Shown: positions 27,565-36,781 of the stretch, one piece after another
How positions within the stretch are numbered: the first letter of the stretch is position 1
Layout: each line of letters starts with the position of its first letter
Assembly: GCF_000828635.1 (NCBI RefSeq)
Contig: NZ_AP012547.1
Span: 3,410,001 to 3,474,000, forward strand
DNA length: 64,000 nucleotides
Direction of reading: 5' to 3'
Source of the DNA: Sulfuritalea hydrogenivorans sk43H
GTDB lineage: Bacteria > Pseudomonadota > Gammaproteobacteria > Burkholderiales > Rhodocyclaceae
Translations under genes and position numbers: made by a program
The notes under the pieces: model-generated
The model's input: the letters and a program-made list of their open reading frames with translations, nothing else
Told to the model about the DNA's origin: nothing
Database searches by the model: none

Positions 27565-28503
27565 TCATGGCCGCTCCCTCTGTCGCAGCTGTTCGCCCAG
27601 TCGCGGCTCGTTCAATACCAGACCCAGCGAGCGGGCCACGTCCTGGTTGACCCCGACGACGAACTCGCGCGGCCACTGTGGCGGTGGCAAGGATTTTCCC
27701 GCCAGGGCCTGCCGCAGAATTTCTCCGCCGCGAACTCCGACTTGCGTTGGCGTCGAATACAGCGCCAGCAAGGCCCCGGCCTTGACATAGGCGGGAGAAA
27801 AACCGATCAGCGGCACTTGCCGCCGGTAGGCCGCCATCAGGATGTTGGCGGCTGTCTGGCTGTTGAACACCGCCGGGTCGGGCAGCGCCAGCAGGACTTC
27901 GGCATCGGCCAGCACCGCCTGCAAGGCGACAAATAATCCGCTTGGCCCGACCAGCGAAGTCACCAGCTGCATGTCGCGCTCCTTTGCCGCCTTCTCCAGC
28001 CCCGCGGCATGCCCCCTGGATTCTCCGCTGACCAGTATCCCGACACTGCGAACGGCTGGCAGCGCCAGCCGGATCAGATCCAGCTGGCGCCCTCGCGGCT
28101 GATCGAGATACACCGCGGAAACCGTGCCGGACTGCACACGCGCCGGATCGGCAATCCGCTCAAACGCCAGGCGCGGCACCAGAATGGCCAGCAACGGAGG
28201 CGGAGTGCTGTCACCGGCAAACAGGTCCTGCATGCCTCGTTGCGCTGCATGGCCGACGGCAACCACAAACTGCGGTTCGGGTTTCGCGCTGGTGAAATGG
28301 CTCCAGTGTGCCACATGCCAGACGATGCGCCCCGGTTGTGCCTGCTCGACTTCCGCACGCAGCGCCTCGGCTGTCTCGGCGTGGGCTCCGCCGGCATCGG
28401 ACAGCGCCACCCACACCGAAACCGCTCCCGCCGCCCACGCCGATCCATATGTCATTAGACATAGGCAGGCGGTGGCGAGAAGGGAGAGAAACCGGCGCCG
28501 CAT
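27565..28503 (-). CDS. orphan periplasmic binding protein (ABC substrate-binding / TrpX-like)
   Basis: The 312-residue protein has a signal peptide (FLSLLATACLCLMTYGSAWA, cleavage near residue 25). It is built of two Rossmann-like lobes, e.g. PRGRQLDLIRLALPAVRSVG and ANILMAAYRRQVPLIGFSPA, as in DUF534/TrpX-type substrate-binding proteins. No ABC permease or ATPase gene is nearby. It lies 3 bases from the end of the TonB-dependent receptor gene and upstream of a membrane histidine kinase. It may therefore present a ligand to the kinase instead of a transporter; that is inference. Confidence 0.8.
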   Translation of the reverse strand: MRRRFLSLLATACLCLMTYGSAWAAGAVSVWVALSDAGGAHAETAEALRAEVEQAQPGRIVWHVAHWSHFTSAKPEPQFVVAVGHAAQRGMQDLFAGDSTPPPLLAILVPRLAFERIADPARVQSGTVSAVYLDQPRGRQLDLIRLALPAVRSVGILVSGESRGHAAGLEKAAKERDMQLVTSLVGPSGLFVALQAVLADAEVLLALPDPAVFNSQTAANILMAAYRRQVPLIGFSPAYVKAGALLALYSTPTQVGVRGGEILRQALAGKSLPPPQWPREFVVGVNQDVARSLGLVLNEPRLGEQLRQRERP

Positions 28504-28506
28504 TGC

Positions 28507-30528
28507 TCAGAAATCCAGCCGCAGGGTAGCGAAAGCGCGGCGATCGAGGCGCTGGTTGATCTTGTAGATCTGATGCCCGCCGTTGATGCCCTGCACGGTC
28601 AGGCTCACCTCGGCGCGGGTCGCGCCCACGGCAAATCGCTTGCCAAGACGCACATCGAGCTGGCGCGGCGTGCTGATGACCTGACCGCCGGCCGCCCACT
28701 TGAAAGGCGTCGAGGATGTCGAAATCGCACTGAACTCAAACCCGCCCGGCAGTGTCTGCAGCCATGTCAGAGATGTGTTGCGGTAGGGCGCTTCCTGCTC
28801 CTCGTCGACCACCGAACCCCTCGCGATTCGCATGTGCATCTCGGCCAGCATCAGACGCGTATCCGGCAGCGGCCGCCAATCGAACTGGTATTCGAAGCCA
28901 TGCAGATGAGGTCCGGGGCGATTGACGAAGTCCTTCGAGTCATAGGGAAACGCCGGAAACGCCGGATTCGGGATCGACAGCCCCTGCACGGTGACGCGAT
29001 GGTTCATGCGCTCGACAAAAGCGCGGGCGTCCACCTTCAGATTCACCGAACGGAAATTCCCCAGATAGCCGATCTCGTTGGTGATCAGGGTTTCCGGCTT
29101 GATCGTGCCCGATGACCTGTAGAGCCAGCCGTAAACGGGTATCTGCCCGCCGATCGCCACCAGGGGATTCCCCGGCGAAAGGTTGTACAGGCGGGTATCT
29201 GCGCGCAACTCATAGAACGTCGGCGCGCGCTGCGACTTGGTCACGCCAAAGCGCAAGGTGTGGTCCGGCGTTGCGTGGAAGCTGGCCGAAACGCGTGGCG
29301 AAAATGCGCTGCCGGTGTAACTGTGCCCCTCCTGCATGCCGCTGGCCTGCAACAGCCACTGCCGGTGCGGGCGCCATTCGATCGTGCCGAAACCACGCCA
29401 TTGGTGCAGTGAGATGCTGTCCGTCGTCGCATAGAGGGGAGGTGAAGTCAGCGACTCATGGCGCCATTCGCCGCCCCAGACGAAACGCAGTCCCTGATTC
29501 AATACCAGGGAATGCTGGAGCCCCAGTTCCTGCCGCGTTACGCTGCCGCTGTTGTCCTGCATGGCGCTGATCGGATTGCCGCCAAGCGTGCCCGTCACCC
29601 GCGCAATGTCGGAAAACGCTTCGCGCTCGTAGCTCGCGCGCAGCTCCAGTTTCTCGTCAGGGCTGATCTGGTGCCGCCAGCGCAGCAAGGCGCGTGCATC
29701 GCTCTGATTCGTCGTCCTGAACGGGTTGCCTGCCGTGCCTTCGCCGTCGCCACGAGCGGTCTGGCCGGCACCCAGCTGGAACATCACTTCGTCGTTCGGC
29801 GTGGGTACGAAGTCGCCGCGAAACTGGACGCTTGAGATATGGCTCTCGTCATACACCCGGTCAAGGCCGTGATCTACGCGGCGCGCCCCTGTGATCCGGA
29901 AGCTGGCTTTATCGTTGCCCCAGCCGACACGCGCGACATTGTCGTCGATCCCCTTGTCGCCGACGGTGGCCGACAGCGTCACGCCATGACTGTCGGCGGC
30001 GTTGCGCGTGATGATATTGACGACGCCGAGAAAGGCGTTGGCGCCGTAGGAAGCGGAATTCGACCCGCGCAGCACTTCGATGCGCTCGATATCCTCAAGC
30101 ACGATTCCGCGCAGACCCAGATGCGTATCGCCAAACAGATAGGACGAATACAGGGAGCGGCCATCGACATAGACCTGCATCCGCGAGCCGAAGACATCCA
30201 TTCCCGAGTGATACGCGGCCTGGGGATTGGCGCCATTGCGTGAAGTGAACAGGAAGCCCGGCACCAGCCTCAATACTTCCGCCACCTCGCGCGCGCCGGA
30301 ACGGCGGATCAGATCCCGATCGATGACCGTCACCGAGCCCGGAACTTCGCTGAGTGGCTGTTCCAGCCGGCTGACGGAGAGGACCACGGGCAGATCGCCG
30401 AAGTAGTCGCTTTCGGTCACATGGTCGGCGGCATGGTCCGCCGCCGCCGGCAGGACGATCAAGGCGAAGCAAAGCGGAGCGCCGCGGCGCCGCGCAATCT
30501 CGCTGATTCGAAATGAAATTCCGCCCAT
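28507..30528 (-). CDS. TonB-dependent outer-membrane receptor
   Basis: Starting at the ATG at 30528 the product has 673 residues, with a signal peptide (APLCFALIVLPAAADHAADH). The plug domain follows (SRLEQPLSEVPGSVTVIDRD, RIEVLRGSNSASYGANAFLGVVNIITR) and then a 22-strand barrel ending in the aromatic RRAFATLRLDF. It would import a scarce ligand through the outer membrane, powered by TonB. The plug resembles vitamin/iron-type and 'ligand unknown' receptors; nothing fixes the substrate. It is first in a three-gene minus unit with a binding protein and a hybrid kinase. Confidence 0.92.
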   Translation of the reverse strand: MGGISFRISEIARRRGAPLCFALIVLPAAADHAADHVTESDYFGDLPVVLSVSRLEQPLSEVPGSVTVIDRDLIRRSGAREVAEVLRLVPGFLFTSRNGANPQAAYHSGMDVFGSRMQVYVDGRSLYSSYLFGDTHLGLRGIVLEDIERIEVLRGSNSASYGANAFLGVVNIITRNAADSHGVTLSATVGDKGIDDNVARVGWGNDKASFRITGARRVDHGLDRVYDESHISSVQFRGDFVPTPNDEVMFQLGAGQTARGDGEGTAGNPFRTTNQSDARALLRWRHQISPDEKLELRASYEREAFSDIARVTGTLGGNPISAMQDNSGSVTRQELGLQHSLVLNQGLRFVWGGEWRHESLTSPPLYATTDSISLHQWRGFGTIEWRPHRQWLLQASGMQEGHSYTGSAFSPRVSASFHATPDHTLRFGVTKSQRAPTFYELRADTRLYNLSPGNPLVAIGGQIPVYGWLYRSSGTIKPETLITNEIGYLGNFRSVNLKVDARAFVERMNHRVTVQGLSIPNPAFPAFPYDSKDFVNRPGPHLHGFEYQFDWRPLPDTRLMLAEMHMRIARGSVVDEEQEAPYRNTSLTWLQTLPGGFEFSAISTSSTPFKWAAGGQVISTPRQLDVRLGKRFAVGATRAEVSLTVQGINGGHQIYKINQRLDRRAFATLRLDF

Positions 30529-30563
30529 CGTCGCGCGATTATAGGTGTGAACCCGCCCGGGGG

Positions 30564-31466
30564 CTACCGGCGACTCACCGCCGCCACACCGACAATAACC
30601 AGCGCGGCGCCGACCATCTGCGCGGTCGAGAAGCCCTCGTCGAGCAGCAACCAGGCGAAGGCGATGGTCAAGAGCGGCCCCACCATGCCGACCAGCGCCG
30701 CCTGCCCGCTGCCGATGCGGCGAATCGCGGCCGACTGGGCGAATACCGGCAGCACGGTGCAGAACAATCCCATCGCGGCGCCCAGCGCATACACCGGCCA
30801 GGGCTGGACCAGCGCCGTCAAGGGCTGCGTCGCCAGGAAGTGCCCGCCGGTGGCGGCTGTCGACACCAGCATGGCCAGCGCGGTGAAACGCGCCGCGCCC
30901 AGTTTGGCGATCATGCCGGCGCTGCCGGAAAGATAGAGCGCGTAGCTGACGGACGAAGCGAAGACGAAGCCGCCGCCGATCCACACCGCAGCGGTGTCTG
31001 CGGAAAATTGCAGGTCGTGCGCGAAGGCCGCCGCAATGCCGATGTAGCACAACACCAGGGCCAGCGCTTCGCGTCGCGTGACGGCGCGACCGTGCAAGGC
31101 CATACCGAACAGCAGGGTCAGCGTCGGATAGGTGAACAGGATCAGCCGCTCCAGGCCCGCCGAGATGTACTTGAGCCCGAGAAAATCCAGAATGCTGGCG
31201 CCGTAGTAGCCGAGCACGCCCAGTGCCACAACCGCAGCCCAGTCGCGCAGGCTCAAGGCCGGCGCGTTCTTCGACGCGGAAAACCCCACCCACAGGAACA
31301 CCGGCAGGGCGAAGGCCATGCGCAGTGCCAGAAGCGTCACCGCATCGACACCGTACGGGTAGGCCAGCTTGACCAGGATTGCCTTGAAGGAAAAGCCCAG
31401 GGCGGCAACAATCGCCAGGGCCACTCCGATGCGATGCGCGGCGCCCGGGCCGGCGGCAAGGATCAC
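30564..31466 (-). CDS. DMT-family transporter (EamA repeats)
   Basis: The 300-residue protein has ten predicted membrane helices in two EamA halves ([20 protein letters not shown] at the start; [20 protein letters not shown] and [20 protein letters not shown] near the end). Such proteins export or import metabolites. The substrate is not predictable. Its start at 31466 overlaps the stop of the upstream HerA-like gene by 4 bases, so the two are co-transcribed. Confidence 0.9.
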   Translation of the reverse strand: MILAAGPGAAHRIGVALAIVAALGFSFKAILVKLAYPYGVDAVTLLALRMAFALPVFLWVGFSASKNAPALSLRDWAAVVALGVLGYYGASILDFLGLKYISAGLERLILFTYPTLTLLFGMALHGRAVTRREALALVLCYIGIAAAFAHDLQFSADTAAVWIGGGFVFASSVSYALYLSGSAGMIAKLGAARFTALAMLVSTAATGGHFLATQPLTALVQPWPVYALGAAMGLFCTVLPVFAQSAAIRRIGSGQAALVGMVGPLLTIAFAWLLLDEGFSTAQMVGAALVIVGVAAVSRR

Positions 31467-33004
31467 CGGCGGCGACCGCCCATGATGGAACCGAGCACGC
31501 CGCGCACGATCTCGCGGCCGAGCGAAGAACCGATGGCGCGCACGGTGCTGCTGACGGCCGCTTCGACCACCGTCTGCCGACCGCGCGAACCGGAACGCGC
31601 ACCGCCGCCCAGCATGCCCCCCAGCGCGCCGCCGATGCCGCCCAGAAAGCCGCCACCGGCCGGCTCCGCCGTCCCGGTCGCCGTGCCGCCAGCGCCGACT
31701 GCCGGGGCCGTACCGCTAGCGGTCGCCTGCGCCGCCGCGCCTTGCAGCTTTTCATAGGCCGATTCGCGGTCGAGCAGCTTCTCGTAATGCCCGGCGATCG
31801 GCGAGTCGGCGATGGCGGCACGGCGTTCTTCCCCCGTCAGCGGCCCGATGCGCGAGGCGGGCGGCAGCACCATGCCGCGCTCGACCACGGTCGGCCGGCC
31901 CTGCTCGTCGAGGAAGGACACCAGCGCCTCGCCGACGCCGAGTTCGGTGATCACGGTCGCGGCATCGAAGGCCGGGTTGGCGCGCAGCGTGTCCGCCGCC
32001 GCCTTGACCGCTTTCTGGTCGCGCGGCGTGAAGGCGCGCAGCGCATGCTGGACGCGGTTGCCGAGTTGGCCAAGCACCGCGTCGGGAATGTCGAGCGGGT
32101 TCTGCGTCACGAAATACACGCCGACGCCTTTCGAACGGATCAGGCGCACCACCTGTTCGACCTTCTCCAGCAGGGCCGGAGGCGCATCGCTGAACAGCAG
32201 GTGGGCTTCGTCGAAAAAGAAGGCCAGCTTCGGCTTGGGCAGGTCGCCCGCCTCGGGCAGTTGCTCGAACAATTCGGCCAGCAGCCAGAGCAGGAAGCAG
32301 CCATAGAGCCGCGGCGAGTTCATCAGCTTTTCGGCGGCCAGCACGTTGATCACGCCGCGGCCATCCTGCGCCTGCATCAGGTCCTCGATGTCGAGCATCG
32401 GCTCGCCGAAGAAGCTCGTGCCGCCCTGCTCTTCCAGGGTCAGCAGGCCGCGCTGGATGGCACCAATCGAGGCCGCCGAGACGTTGCCGTATTGGGTCTT
32501 GTACTGCGCCGCGTTCTCGCCGACGTGCTGCACCATGGCGCGCAGATCCTTCAGGTCGAGCAGCAGCAGGCCCTGGTCGTCGGCGACCGAGAACACCACC
32601 TGCAGCACGCCGCCCTGGGTGTCGTTGAGATTGAGCAGGCGCCCCAGCAGCAGCGGGCCCATGTCGGAAATCGTCGCGCGCACGGGATGGCCGCTCTCGC
32701 CGAACACGTCCCAGAACACGATCGGATTCGACTTTGGCTGCCAGTCCTTGATGCCAAGTGCATCGAGGCGCTTTTGCAGCTTTTCCGAAACGGTGCCAGC
32801 GGCACCCAGACCGGACAGGTCGCCCTTGGCATCGGCGAGGAACACCGGCACGCCGGCGTTCGAGAGTTGCTCGGCCATGCGTTGCAGGGTCACCGTCTTG
32901 CCGGTGCCGGTGGCGCCGGTGATCAGGCCGTGGCGGTTGGCGAGCTGCGACAACAGGGTCAGTTCGGTCTCGCCGCTCTTGGCGATGGGCAGGGCTTGGC
33001 TCAT
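31463..33004 (-). CDS. HerA-like ATPase, DUF853 (YjgR family)
   Basis: The product is 513 residues from the ATG at 33004 (the upstream open frame overlaps the divergent gene's leader). The Walker A GATGTGKT (about residue 32) and Walker B-like [12 protein letters not shown] (about 265) define a HerA/FtsK-type P-loop ATPase. The family is YjgR/DUF853, whose role is unsettled although linkage to DNA processing is often proposed. A Gly/Ala-rich linker near residues 430-455 includes VGAGGTA, encoded by a copy of the dispersed repeat. The C-terminus is basic and rich in Gly/Arg (GGRRR). Confidence 0.88.
   Translation of the reverse strand: MSQALPIAKSGETELTLLSQLANRHGLITGATGTGKTVTLQRMAEQLSNAGVPVFLADAKGDLSGLGAAGTVSEKLQKRLDALGIKDWQPKSNPIVFWDVFGESGHPVRATISDMGPLLLGRLLNLNDTQGGVLQVVFSVADDQGLLLLDLKDLRAMVQHVGENAAQYKTQYGNVSAASIGAIQRGLLTLEEQGGTSFFGEPMLDIEDLMQAQDGRGVINVLAAEKLMNSPRLYGCFLLWLLAELFEQLPEAGDLPKPKLAFFFDEAHLLFSDAPPALLEKVEQVVRLIRSKGVGVYFVTQNPLDIPDAVLGQLGNRVQHALRAFTPRDQKAVKAAADTLRANPAFDAATVITELGVGEALVSFLDEQGRPTVVERGMVLPPASRIGPLTGEERRAAIADSPIAGHYEKLLDRESAYEKLQGAAAQATASGTAPAVGAGGTATGTAEPAGGGFLGGIGGALGGMLGGGARSGSRGRQTVVEAAVSSTVRAIGSSLGREIVRGVLGSIMGGRRR
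31680..31703 (+). repeat. dispersed repeat inside the HerA-like ATPase gene
   Basis: About 21 of 24 positions match. On the coding strand it reads VGAGGTA in a Gly/Ala linker, which is itself low complexity, so chance similarity cannot be excluded. Confidence 0.5.
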
Positions 33005-33095
33005 GGCTGGGATTCCCGAGGTGCTAAAATTTATGATTGTACGTAACAAACTCGTGACAACTACGCGGCAAACCCGCGCAACCAGGGAAACAACT

Positions 33096-33821
33096 ATGGC
33101 CGGCCATTCCAAATGGGCCAATATCCAGCATCGCAAGGGACGTCAGGACGCCAAGCGGGGCAAGGTATTCACCAAACTGATCAAGGAAATCACCGTCGCC
33201 GCCAAGATGGGCGGGGGCGACGTCAGCGCCAATCCGCGGCTGCGGCTGGCGATCGAAAAAGCCAAGGCGCAGAGCCTGCCCAAGGACAACATCGACAACG
33301 CGGTCAAGCGCGGCACCGGCCAGCTTGAAGGCGTGAACTACGAGGAAATCCGCTACGAGGGCTACGGCATCAACGGCGCGGCGGTGATGGTGGATTGCCT
33401 CACCGACAACAAGGTGCGCACCGTCGCCGAAGTGCGCCACGCCTTCGCCAAGCACGGCGGCAACATGGGCACCGACGGCAGCGTCGCCTTCCTGTTCACC
33501 CACTGCGGCCAGATGATCTTCGCGCCCGGCACCGACGAGGCGGCATTGATGGACGCGGCGATCGAGGCCGGCGCCGACGACATACAAAGCAATGAAGACG
33601 GCTCGATTGAAGTCATCACGCCGCCCAACGACTTCGCCGCGGTCAAGGATGCGCTGGAGAAGGCCGGCTTCAAGCCCGAGTTCGGCGAAGTGACCATGAA
33701 GCCGCAGAACGAAACCGGATTCGCCGGCGAGGATGCGCTGAAAATGCAGAAACTGCTTGATGCGCTCGAGGCGCTGGACGACGTGCAAGAGGTTTACACG
33801 ACAGCCGTAATAGAAGAATAG
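33096..33821 (+). CDS. yebC: YebC/PmpR-family protein
   Basis: The 241-residue protein begins [20 protein letters not shown], the invariant start of the YebC family, and keeps the [20 protein letters not shown] and [10 protein letters not shown] blocks. Members act as transcription regulators, and recent work links them to translation of proline-rich stretches. In many genomes yebC sits directly before ruvC; here four genes intervene. TAAAAT at 33025-33030 may be its -10 element. Confidence 0.95.
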   Translation: MAGHSKWANIQHRKGRQDAKRGKVFTKLIKEITVAAKMGGGDVSANPRLRLAIEKAKAQSLPKDNIDNAVKRGTGQLEGVNYEEIRYEGYGINGAAVMVDCLTDNKVRTVAEVRHAFAKHGGNMGTDGSVAFLFTHCGQMIFAPGTDEAALMDAAIEAGADDIQSNEDGSIEVITPPNDFAAVKDALEKAGFKPEFGEVTMKPQNETGFAGEDALKMQKLLDALEALDDVQEVYTTAVIEE

Positions 33822-33842
33822 GCATCCCGGCACCGGGATGCC
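33821..33842. terminator. hairpin after yebC
   Basis: GGCATCCCGG-CA-CCGGGATGCC is a perfect 10-base stem starting at the last base of the yebC stop codon. No T-run follows, so it may stabilise the mRNA end or act with Rho rather than be a classical terminator. Confidence 0.45.
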
Positions 33843-33861
33843 GCTGCAGGAGTTCCCGGCC

Positions 33862-34632
33862 ATGATGAAGCTTCGCCGCCCACCGCAAGCCGTCCTGATC
33901 GACCTCGCCGGCGTCCTGCACACCGGCGACCTGGCCCTGCCGGGCGCGGTCGACGCGCTGAAGCGGCTGCGGCGCAGCGGATTGCCGCTGCGCTTTCTCA
34001 CCAACACCACGCGCTCGCCGAGTGCAACCGTCATCGCCAAGCTGCGACGGATGGGCTTTGACCTCCATCCGGGCGAAGTCCAGACCGCCGTCCTGGCCAC
34101 CCGCCGCCTGGTCGCAATGCGCGGCCTGAAACCCCACTACCTGGTACATCCCGACATTGCCGGGGAAATCGGTCCGAGCAACCCGAATCCCGACTGCGTC
34201 GTGCTCGGCGACGCCGGTGCCTATTTCAGCTACGCCGCGCTGAACACCGTTTTCCGGCTGCTGATGCAGGGCCTGCCCCTGCTGGCGATGGCGCGCAACC
34301 GCTACTTCATGGAAGAGGACGGCCTGTCGCTGGACATGGGCGCCTACGTCGCCGGCCTCGAATACAGCACCGGCACGCAAGCCGAGATCGTCGGCAAGCC
34401 GGCACGCCCCTTCTTCGAAACCGCGCTGGCCGATCTCGGCGTCGCGGCCGAAGATGCCGTGCTGATCGGCGACGACCTCGCCGACGACATCGGCGGGGCA
34501 CAGGAAGCCGGCATCCCGGGCATCCTGGTGCGCACGGGCAAGTTCCGCCCCGAGGACGAACGCCACGCGACGATCCGGCCGGACCGGGTGGTCGACGACT
34601 TCGCTGCGGCGGTCGCCGCGTTGTCCGTCTGA
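33862..34632 (+). CDS. HAD-type hydrolase, TIGR01458/LHPP-like
   Basis: The product is about 256 residues from the ATG at 33862, chosen because AGGAG lies at 33848-33852; an in-frame ATG at 33838 sits in the yebC hairpin. HAD motif I appears as VLIDLAGVLHTG, in which the second Asp is changed to Gly-Val, motif II as FLTNTTRS, and motif IV as LIGDDLADDIGGA. The CAP domain of NagD-like size lies between. Members are phosphatases of phospholysine or sugars; the substrate here is unknown. Confidence 0.85.
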   Translation: MMKLRRPPQAVLIDLAGVLHTGDLALPGAVDALKRLRRSGLPLRFLTNTTRSPSATVIAKLRRMGFDLHPGEVQTAVLATRRLVAMRGLKPHYLVHPDIAGEIGPSNPNPDCVVLGDAGAYFSYAALNTVFRLLMQGLPLLAMARNRYFMEEDGLSLDMGAYVAGLEYSTGTQAEIVGKPARPFFETALADLGVAAEDAVLIGDDLADDIGGAQEAGIPGILVRTGKFRPEDERHATIRPDRVVDDFAAAVAALSV

Positions 34633-34647
34633 CTGTCCGCCCGAGTC

Positions 34648-35184
34648 TTAGCGGCCCGCCGCCCTGCCCTGCAGCAGCTTCAGATCGGCGACGATCTCCG
34701 CCGAATGGCGCGAGGTGTCGACCGACTGATAGACCTTCGCAATGCGGCCCGCCGGATCGATAAGGAAGGTGTAGCGCTTCGCCAGCTTCATCACCAGCCA
34801 GTCCGACAAGGCGCCGTATTGCCGCGCCACCTCGGCGGTGGCGTCGGAAAGCAGCGGAAAGGGCAGGCTGTACTTCGCGGCGAAAGCCCTGTGCGAAGCA
34901 GTGTCGTCCACGCTGACGCCCACCACCTGGGCGCCCAGCGCCGTGAGTTGGGCCAGATCATCGCGGAAGGCGCAGGCTTCCGCCGTGCAGCCCGGCGTGT
35001 CGTCCTTGGGATAGAAGTAGAGCACCACCCAGCGGCCGCGCCACTCCGCCAGACGCCGCGTCGCACCGTTCTGGTCGGACAGCGAGAATCCCGGCGCGAC
35101 AGTCCCCACCGCCGGCACCTCCGCATTTGCCGCGCCACCCAGGACCAACAGGCTTGACAGTACGGCGACAAGTTTGCGGATCAT
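34648..35184 (-). CDS. peroxiredoxin (PrxQ/Bcp type) with signal peptide
   Basis: The 178-residue protein has a signal peptide (LVAVLSSLLVLGGAANA, cleavage near residue 21), then the peroxiredoxin core GFSLSDQNGATRRL and YFYPKDDTPGCTAEACAF. The peroxidatic Cys is in PGCT and the resolving Cys follows five residues later, the Bcp/PrxQ spacing. It reduces peroxides with thioredoxin-like partners. Export to the periplasm is unusual compared with cytoplasmic Bcp but known in betaproteobacteria. Confidence 0.9.
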   Translation of the reverse strand: MIRKLVAVLSSLLVLGGAANAEVPAVGTVAPGFSLSDQNGATRRLAEWRGRWVVLYFYPKDDTPGCTAEACAFRDDLAQLTALGAQVVGVSVDDTASHRAFAAKYSLPFPLLSDATAEVARQYGALSDWLVMKLAKRYTFLIDPAGRIAKVYQSVDTSRHSAEIVADLKLLQGRAAGR

Positions 35185-35277
35185 GGCGGCTCCTTGGTCA
35201 TTCGAGATGCATCATAGCGCGGCGCGGGGGTGACGAATGGGTTACCCTTGCGAGCTGGATTTTCGACCGCGCTTTTC

Positions 35278-36123
35278 ATGAATCGTTTCGCCCCCCTGCT
35301 GTTCGTCGTGCTCTGGAGTACCGGCTTCATCGGCGCCAAGTTCGGCCTGCCGCATGCCGAACCGCTGAGCTTCCTGCTGACCCGCTACCTGCTGGTGATC
35401 TCGCTGATGACCCTGGTCGCGCTGGCCATGCGCGCGCCCTGGCCCAGGGATGCGCGGCACTGGTTCCATATCGGCGTCTCCGGCCTGCTGGTGCATGGCG
35501 TGTACCTCGGCGGCGTCTTCATCGCCATCTCGAAGGGCCTGCCGGCCGGAGTCACCAGCCTGGTAGTCGGCATCCAGCCATTGCTGACCGCCGTCGGCGC
35601 CGGCTGGTTGCTGCGCGAGGCGGTGCTGGCGCGACAGTGGGCCGGACTGGCACTCGGCTTCGTCGGCGTCGCCCTGGTGGTGTCGGGCAAGCTCGGCAGC
35701 GCCTTCGGCATGGAGGCCCTGTGGCCGGCGCTGGCAGCCCTGGCCGGGATCACGGTCGGCACCTTGTACCAGAAACGCTTCTGCCCCAGCTTCGACTGGC
35801 GCACCGGCGCCATCGCGCAGTTCCTGCCGACGGCAATCGCCACCGCCGTGGTTGTCAGCCTGACCGAAAACTTCCGCATCGAATGGGTGCCCGACTTCAT
35901 CTTTGCCCTGGCCTGGCTGGTGCTGGTGCTGTCGGTAGGCGCGATTTCGCTGCTCAACATGCTGATCCGCCGCGGCAGTGCGGTGAACATGGCCAGCCTG
36001 TTCTATCTGGTGCCGCCCTGCACCGCGCTGATCGCCTGGCTGCTGTTCGACGAAAAGCTGGCCGGCATGGCGCTGGTCGGCATGGCGCTCGCCGTGTGGG
36101 GCGTGTATCTTGCGCGGAAATGA
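35278..36123 (+). CDS. DMT-family transporter (EamA repeats), second
   Basis: The 281-residue protein starts at the ATG at 35278 (FAPLLFVVLWSTGFIGAKFG). It has two EamA halves with about ten helices, and ends VALMVGMALAVWGVYLARK-like. The WSTGFIGAKFGLPHAEPLSF opening is typical of the family's amino-acid/metabolite exporters. The substrate is unknown. It is divergent from the peroxiredoxin gene. Confidence 0.9.
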   Translation: MNRFAPLLFVVLWSTGFIGAKFGLPHAEPLSFLLTRYLLVISLMTLVALAMRAPWPRDARHWFHIGVSGLLVHGVYLGGVFIAISKGLPAGVTSLVVGIQPLLTAVGAGWLLREAVLARQWAGLALGFVGVALVVSGKLGSAFGMEALWPALAALAGITVGTLYQKRFCPSFDWRTGAIAQFLPTAIATAVVVSLTENFRIEWVPDFIFALAWLVLVLSVGAISLLNMLIRRGSAVNMASLFYLVPPCTALIAWLLFDEKLAGMALVGMALAVWGVYLARK

Positions 36124-36235
36124 GGACCATCCCCCCTTCCCCCTGCCCATGGCAGGGGGTGACTGCAGTTCAGCGGCTATCGCCGCTTCCGTATTTTGGC
36201 TCGCCACCTCCTTGAGGCGGCCCGGCTGAGGTGGC
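36124..36235. repeat. gap with CCCCCTGCC/GGCAGGGGG palindrome
   Basis: The palindrome CCCCCTGCC-CAT-GGCAGGGGG lies at 36139-36159 and is followed by TGAC, as in the copy at 27475. It precedes ruvC by about 75 bases. No gene in the gap. Confidence 0.7.
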
Positions 36236-36781
36236 ATGAAAGCTCCTGCTTCGACTCCATTGCGCATTCTCGGCATTGATCCTGGCCTCAGGAGTACCGG
36301 GTTTGGCGTCATCGACAAGACCGGTAACACGCTGAGTTATGTGGCAAGCGGCTGCATCAAGTCGGATGCGGAAAACAGCCTGCCGCAGCGAATCAAGACC
36401 CTGCTCGACGGCATTGCGGAAATCATCGCCACCTACGGGCCACAGCAGGCGGCGGTCGAAATCGTGTTCGTCAACGTCAATCCGCAATCCACGCTGCTGC
36501 TCGGCCAGGCACGCGGCGCTGCGATTTCCGCGCTGGTGACGGCCGACCTGCCGGTAGCGGAATACACCGCGCTGCAAGTCAAGCAGGCCGTGGTCGGCCA
36601 CGGCAAGGCGGCCAAGGAGCAGGTGCAGCAAATGGTGGCACGCCTGCTCAAGCTGCCGGGCGTGCCGAGCGCCGACGCCGCCGACGCGCTGGCCTGCGCC
36701 ATCGCCCACGCCCATGGCGGGCAGGGCCTGGGCGCCTTGGCCACACTGGGCAGACGAGTGCGCGGCGGGAGGATAGTCTGA
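36236..36781 (+). CDS. ruvC: Holliday junction resolvase RuvC
   Basis: The 181-residue nuclease cuts Holliday junctions. Catalytic acids are visible: [14 protein letters not shown] (Asp15), [15 protein letters not shown] (Glu about 75), and the C-terminal [16 protein letters not shown] with the paired Asp/His. Its stop codon overlaps the ATG of the following glycosyltransferase by one base (TGATG), so translation is probably coupled. ruvA and ruvB follow after that inserted gene. Confidence 0.97.
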   Translation: MKAPASTPLRILGIDPGLRSTGFGVIDKTGNTLSYVASGCIKSDAENSLPQRIKTLLDGIAEIIATYGPQQAAVEIVFVNVNPQSTLLLGQARGAAISALVTADLPVAEYTALQVKQAVVGHGKAAKEQVQQMVARLLKLPGVPSADAADALACAIAHAHGGQGLGALATLGRRVRGGRIV

